Assembly: GCA_900317835.1 (NCBI GenBank)
Contig: ONIL01000029.1
Coordinates: 1 to 51,691 of the forward strand
DNA length: 51,691 bases
Direction: 5' to 3'
DNA from: an uncultured Prevotellaceae bacterium
GTDB lineage: Bacteria > Bacteroidota > Bacteroidia > Bacteroidales > Muribaculaceae
Shown here: positions 51,401-51,691 of the stretch, piece by piece
Position numbering within the stretch: the stretch's first letter is position 1
Layout: each line of letters starts with the position of its first letter
Position numbers and translations under genes: made by a program
Notes under the pieces: model-generated
The model's input: only the letters and a program-made list of their open reading frames with translations
What the model was told of the DNA's origin: nothing
Database searches by the model: none

Positions 51401-51691
51401 AGCTGCTTGGGTTGTCCGCCGGTGGAGGGCATCACATAGATGTCATTGTTACCCTTACGGTCGCTGGCAAAGGCCAACATCGTGCCGTCGGGCGACCACA
51501 CGGGCATGGTTTCATAACTCGACTGTGAGGTCAACTGCACAGCCTGTCCGCCAGCCGAGGGCACCACATAGATGTCGCCCTTGTAGCAGAACGCGATTTT
51601 GTTGCCGTCAGGCGAAATGCTCGCATAACGCATCCACAATGGCGTGTCGGCCATCGCTGTCATCGCAGTCACCGCGACGAGGGAAAGCAAA
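48451..51691 (-). CDS. Tricorn-type S41 peptidase with WD40-like propellers and PDZ domain (N-terminus cut by window edge)
   Basis: About 1079 residues are inside the window; the start of the signal peptide lies beyond the edge (the visible part begins LSLVAVTAMTAMADTPLWMR). The first 600 residues are repeats of the PD40/TolB-propeller kind (SPDGNKIAFCYKGDIYVVPS, WSPDGTMLAFASDRKGNNDI). A Lys/Glu/Ala-rich insert follows, then the C1 region with the charge-relay His in NASHTGG, a PDZ domain (GLKVDEVIEGGPLAKAKSKI) and the S41 core DGIVIDTRFNGGGRLHEDIE with the probable nucleophile Ser in ANYSNAHG and Glu in ENTQLEPDI. It is an exported protease that degrades peptides, perhaps in the periplasm. 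Confidence 0.92.
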   Translation of the reverse strand, partial: LLSLVAVTAMTAMADTPLWMRYASISPDGNKIAFCYKGDIYVVPSAGGQAVQLTSQSSYETMPVWSPDGTMLAFASDRKGNNDIYVMPSTGGQPKQLTRNSSGETPWTFSPDGKYIYYSASIQDPASSMLFPSGRLTEVYKVPVEGGRSTRELGTPAEYICWSADGRYFVYQDRKGGEDEYRKHHTSSITRDIWCYDAKTGHHTNLTDIGGEDRNPVLSPDGKTVYFLSERNGGSMNVYSMPIDRPSQLTALTNFTVNPVRFLSIAGNGTLCFTQDGELYTMSQGGQPSKVNISLWHDDSDQIQNLSFTRGATDAAVSPDGKMVAFVVRGEVFVTSVEYSTTKRITSTPAAENWVSWGSDNRTLAYATERNGNWELVLATIERKDDPNFANATLIKEEILLPSTTVERTRPCLSPDGKKLAFIEDRFCLKVLDLKTKQVTQVTDGSTWYETNGEFNYSWSPDGKWFALEFIGNQRDPYTDIGIVSANGGPITNITGSAYISEDPRWVMEGNAIMFRSNRYGMRSHASWGSQDDVFLVFVNQEALDRYNLNKEDYELLTEAEKEAKKAEEKKAEEAKKNTKKKGKDNTAAKADDKGVKVELEGIEDRIVRVTPNSSNISGCMITPDGESLYYLSAFEKGYDLWKMDLRKHETKLLNKMGGGGADIQASKDGKTLYVLGGSKMQKLTVAGDKLTGIDYRADMKMNLFAEREYMLNHVDKQIEKRFYNLNYHGCDWKANVETYRKFLPHINNNYDFADLLSELLGELNASHTGGRYYPTSGEATSDLGLIYDWSYTGNGLKVDEVIEGGPLAKAKSKIKRGVVLEQINGTYINLENDYTELLNGQAGKKVLLSLFDPNTGKRWEEVVKPISKGALSDLLYKRWVKRNAHIVDSLSGGRLGYVHLESMNDASYRDIYSDVLGKYNKRDGIVIDTRFNGGGRLHEDIEILFSGQKYFTQVVRGREACDMPSRRWNKPSIMLQCEANYSNAHGTPWVYSHDKLGKLVGMPVPGTMTSVSWERLQDSSLIFGIPIIGYLLPEGNYLENTQLEPDIKVANNPETVINGEDLQLKAAVEELMRECGLR

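Noticed and set aside
1-51691. CRISPR arrays, insertion sequences, prophage
   Set aside because: I saw no regularly spaced direct repeats, no transposase and no phage structural genes in the window.

Overview
The window is chromosomal DNA of a member of the order Bacteroidales, perhaps a Muribaculaceae- or Prevotella-like gut lineage; I cannot fix the genus from sequence alone. The evidence is the Bacteroidota promoter signature (TTTG, about 20 nt, then TAnnTTTG) upstream of many genes, lipoproteins with acidic residues after the lipobox Cys, a TonB receptor with a carboxypeptidase-like N-terminal domain, DUF3098, DUF4271 and DUF5689 proteins, glycine-lipid genes, and the gene orders uppP-truB-queA and hemD-rnpA-yidD-tatD.

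Layout. 1-8.5 kb (minus): succinate dehydrogenase/fumarate reductase subunits, the DUF3098-uppP-truB-queA operon, pdxB with a membrane protein, and a THUMP-type rRNA methyltransferase. 8.6-12.3 kb (plus): a SlyD-like isomerase, a broken PEP carboxykinase gene and a glycosyltransferase. 12.3-19.6 kb (mostly minus): two tandem histidine phosphatases, small exported proteins, and an operon glsA-glsB-wzi-lipoprotein for glycine lipids and capsule attachment. 19.8-22.8 kb (plus): a polytopic membrane protein, an outer-membrane barrel and a Tyr-rich lipoprotein. 22.8-26.5 kb (minus): LOG protein, DUF4271, hemD, rnpA, yidD, tatD.

26.6-32 kb is the most interesting part. A tyrosine recombinase and a small lipoprotein are followed by a 946-residue surface lipoprotein. 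Upstream of the large lipoprotein lies a 702-bp segment bounded by perfect 25-bp inverted repeats (31238-31262 and 31915-31939). Each repeat is built like a recombinase crossover site: two 9-bp inverted arms around an asymmetric 5-bp spacer. Just inside the left repeat is a textbook Bacteroidales promoter aimed at the lipoprotein gene. The segment also carries a whole DUF1573 gene. I read this as a phase-variation switch in the ON orientation; flipping it would aim the promoter at the DUF554-pldA side.

32-40.4 kb: DUF554 protein, outer-membrane phospholipase A, a GYF/CD225 protein with a DUF2752 partner, an AT-rich acyltransferase, tRNA-Gln, tyrS, a second GYF-domain protein and a LytTR two-component pair. 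40.8-51.7 kb: tRNA-Leu, then an operon reading leftwards of a TonB receptor, a DUF5689 lipoprotein and two recently duplicated endonuclease/exonuclease/phosphatase (EEP) genes, a SemiSWEET transporter, and a tricorn-type protease cut by the window edge.

Three genes (pckA and both EEP copies) have frame-shifting internal deletions that remove catalytic motifs. They are either real pseudogenes or assembly faults.
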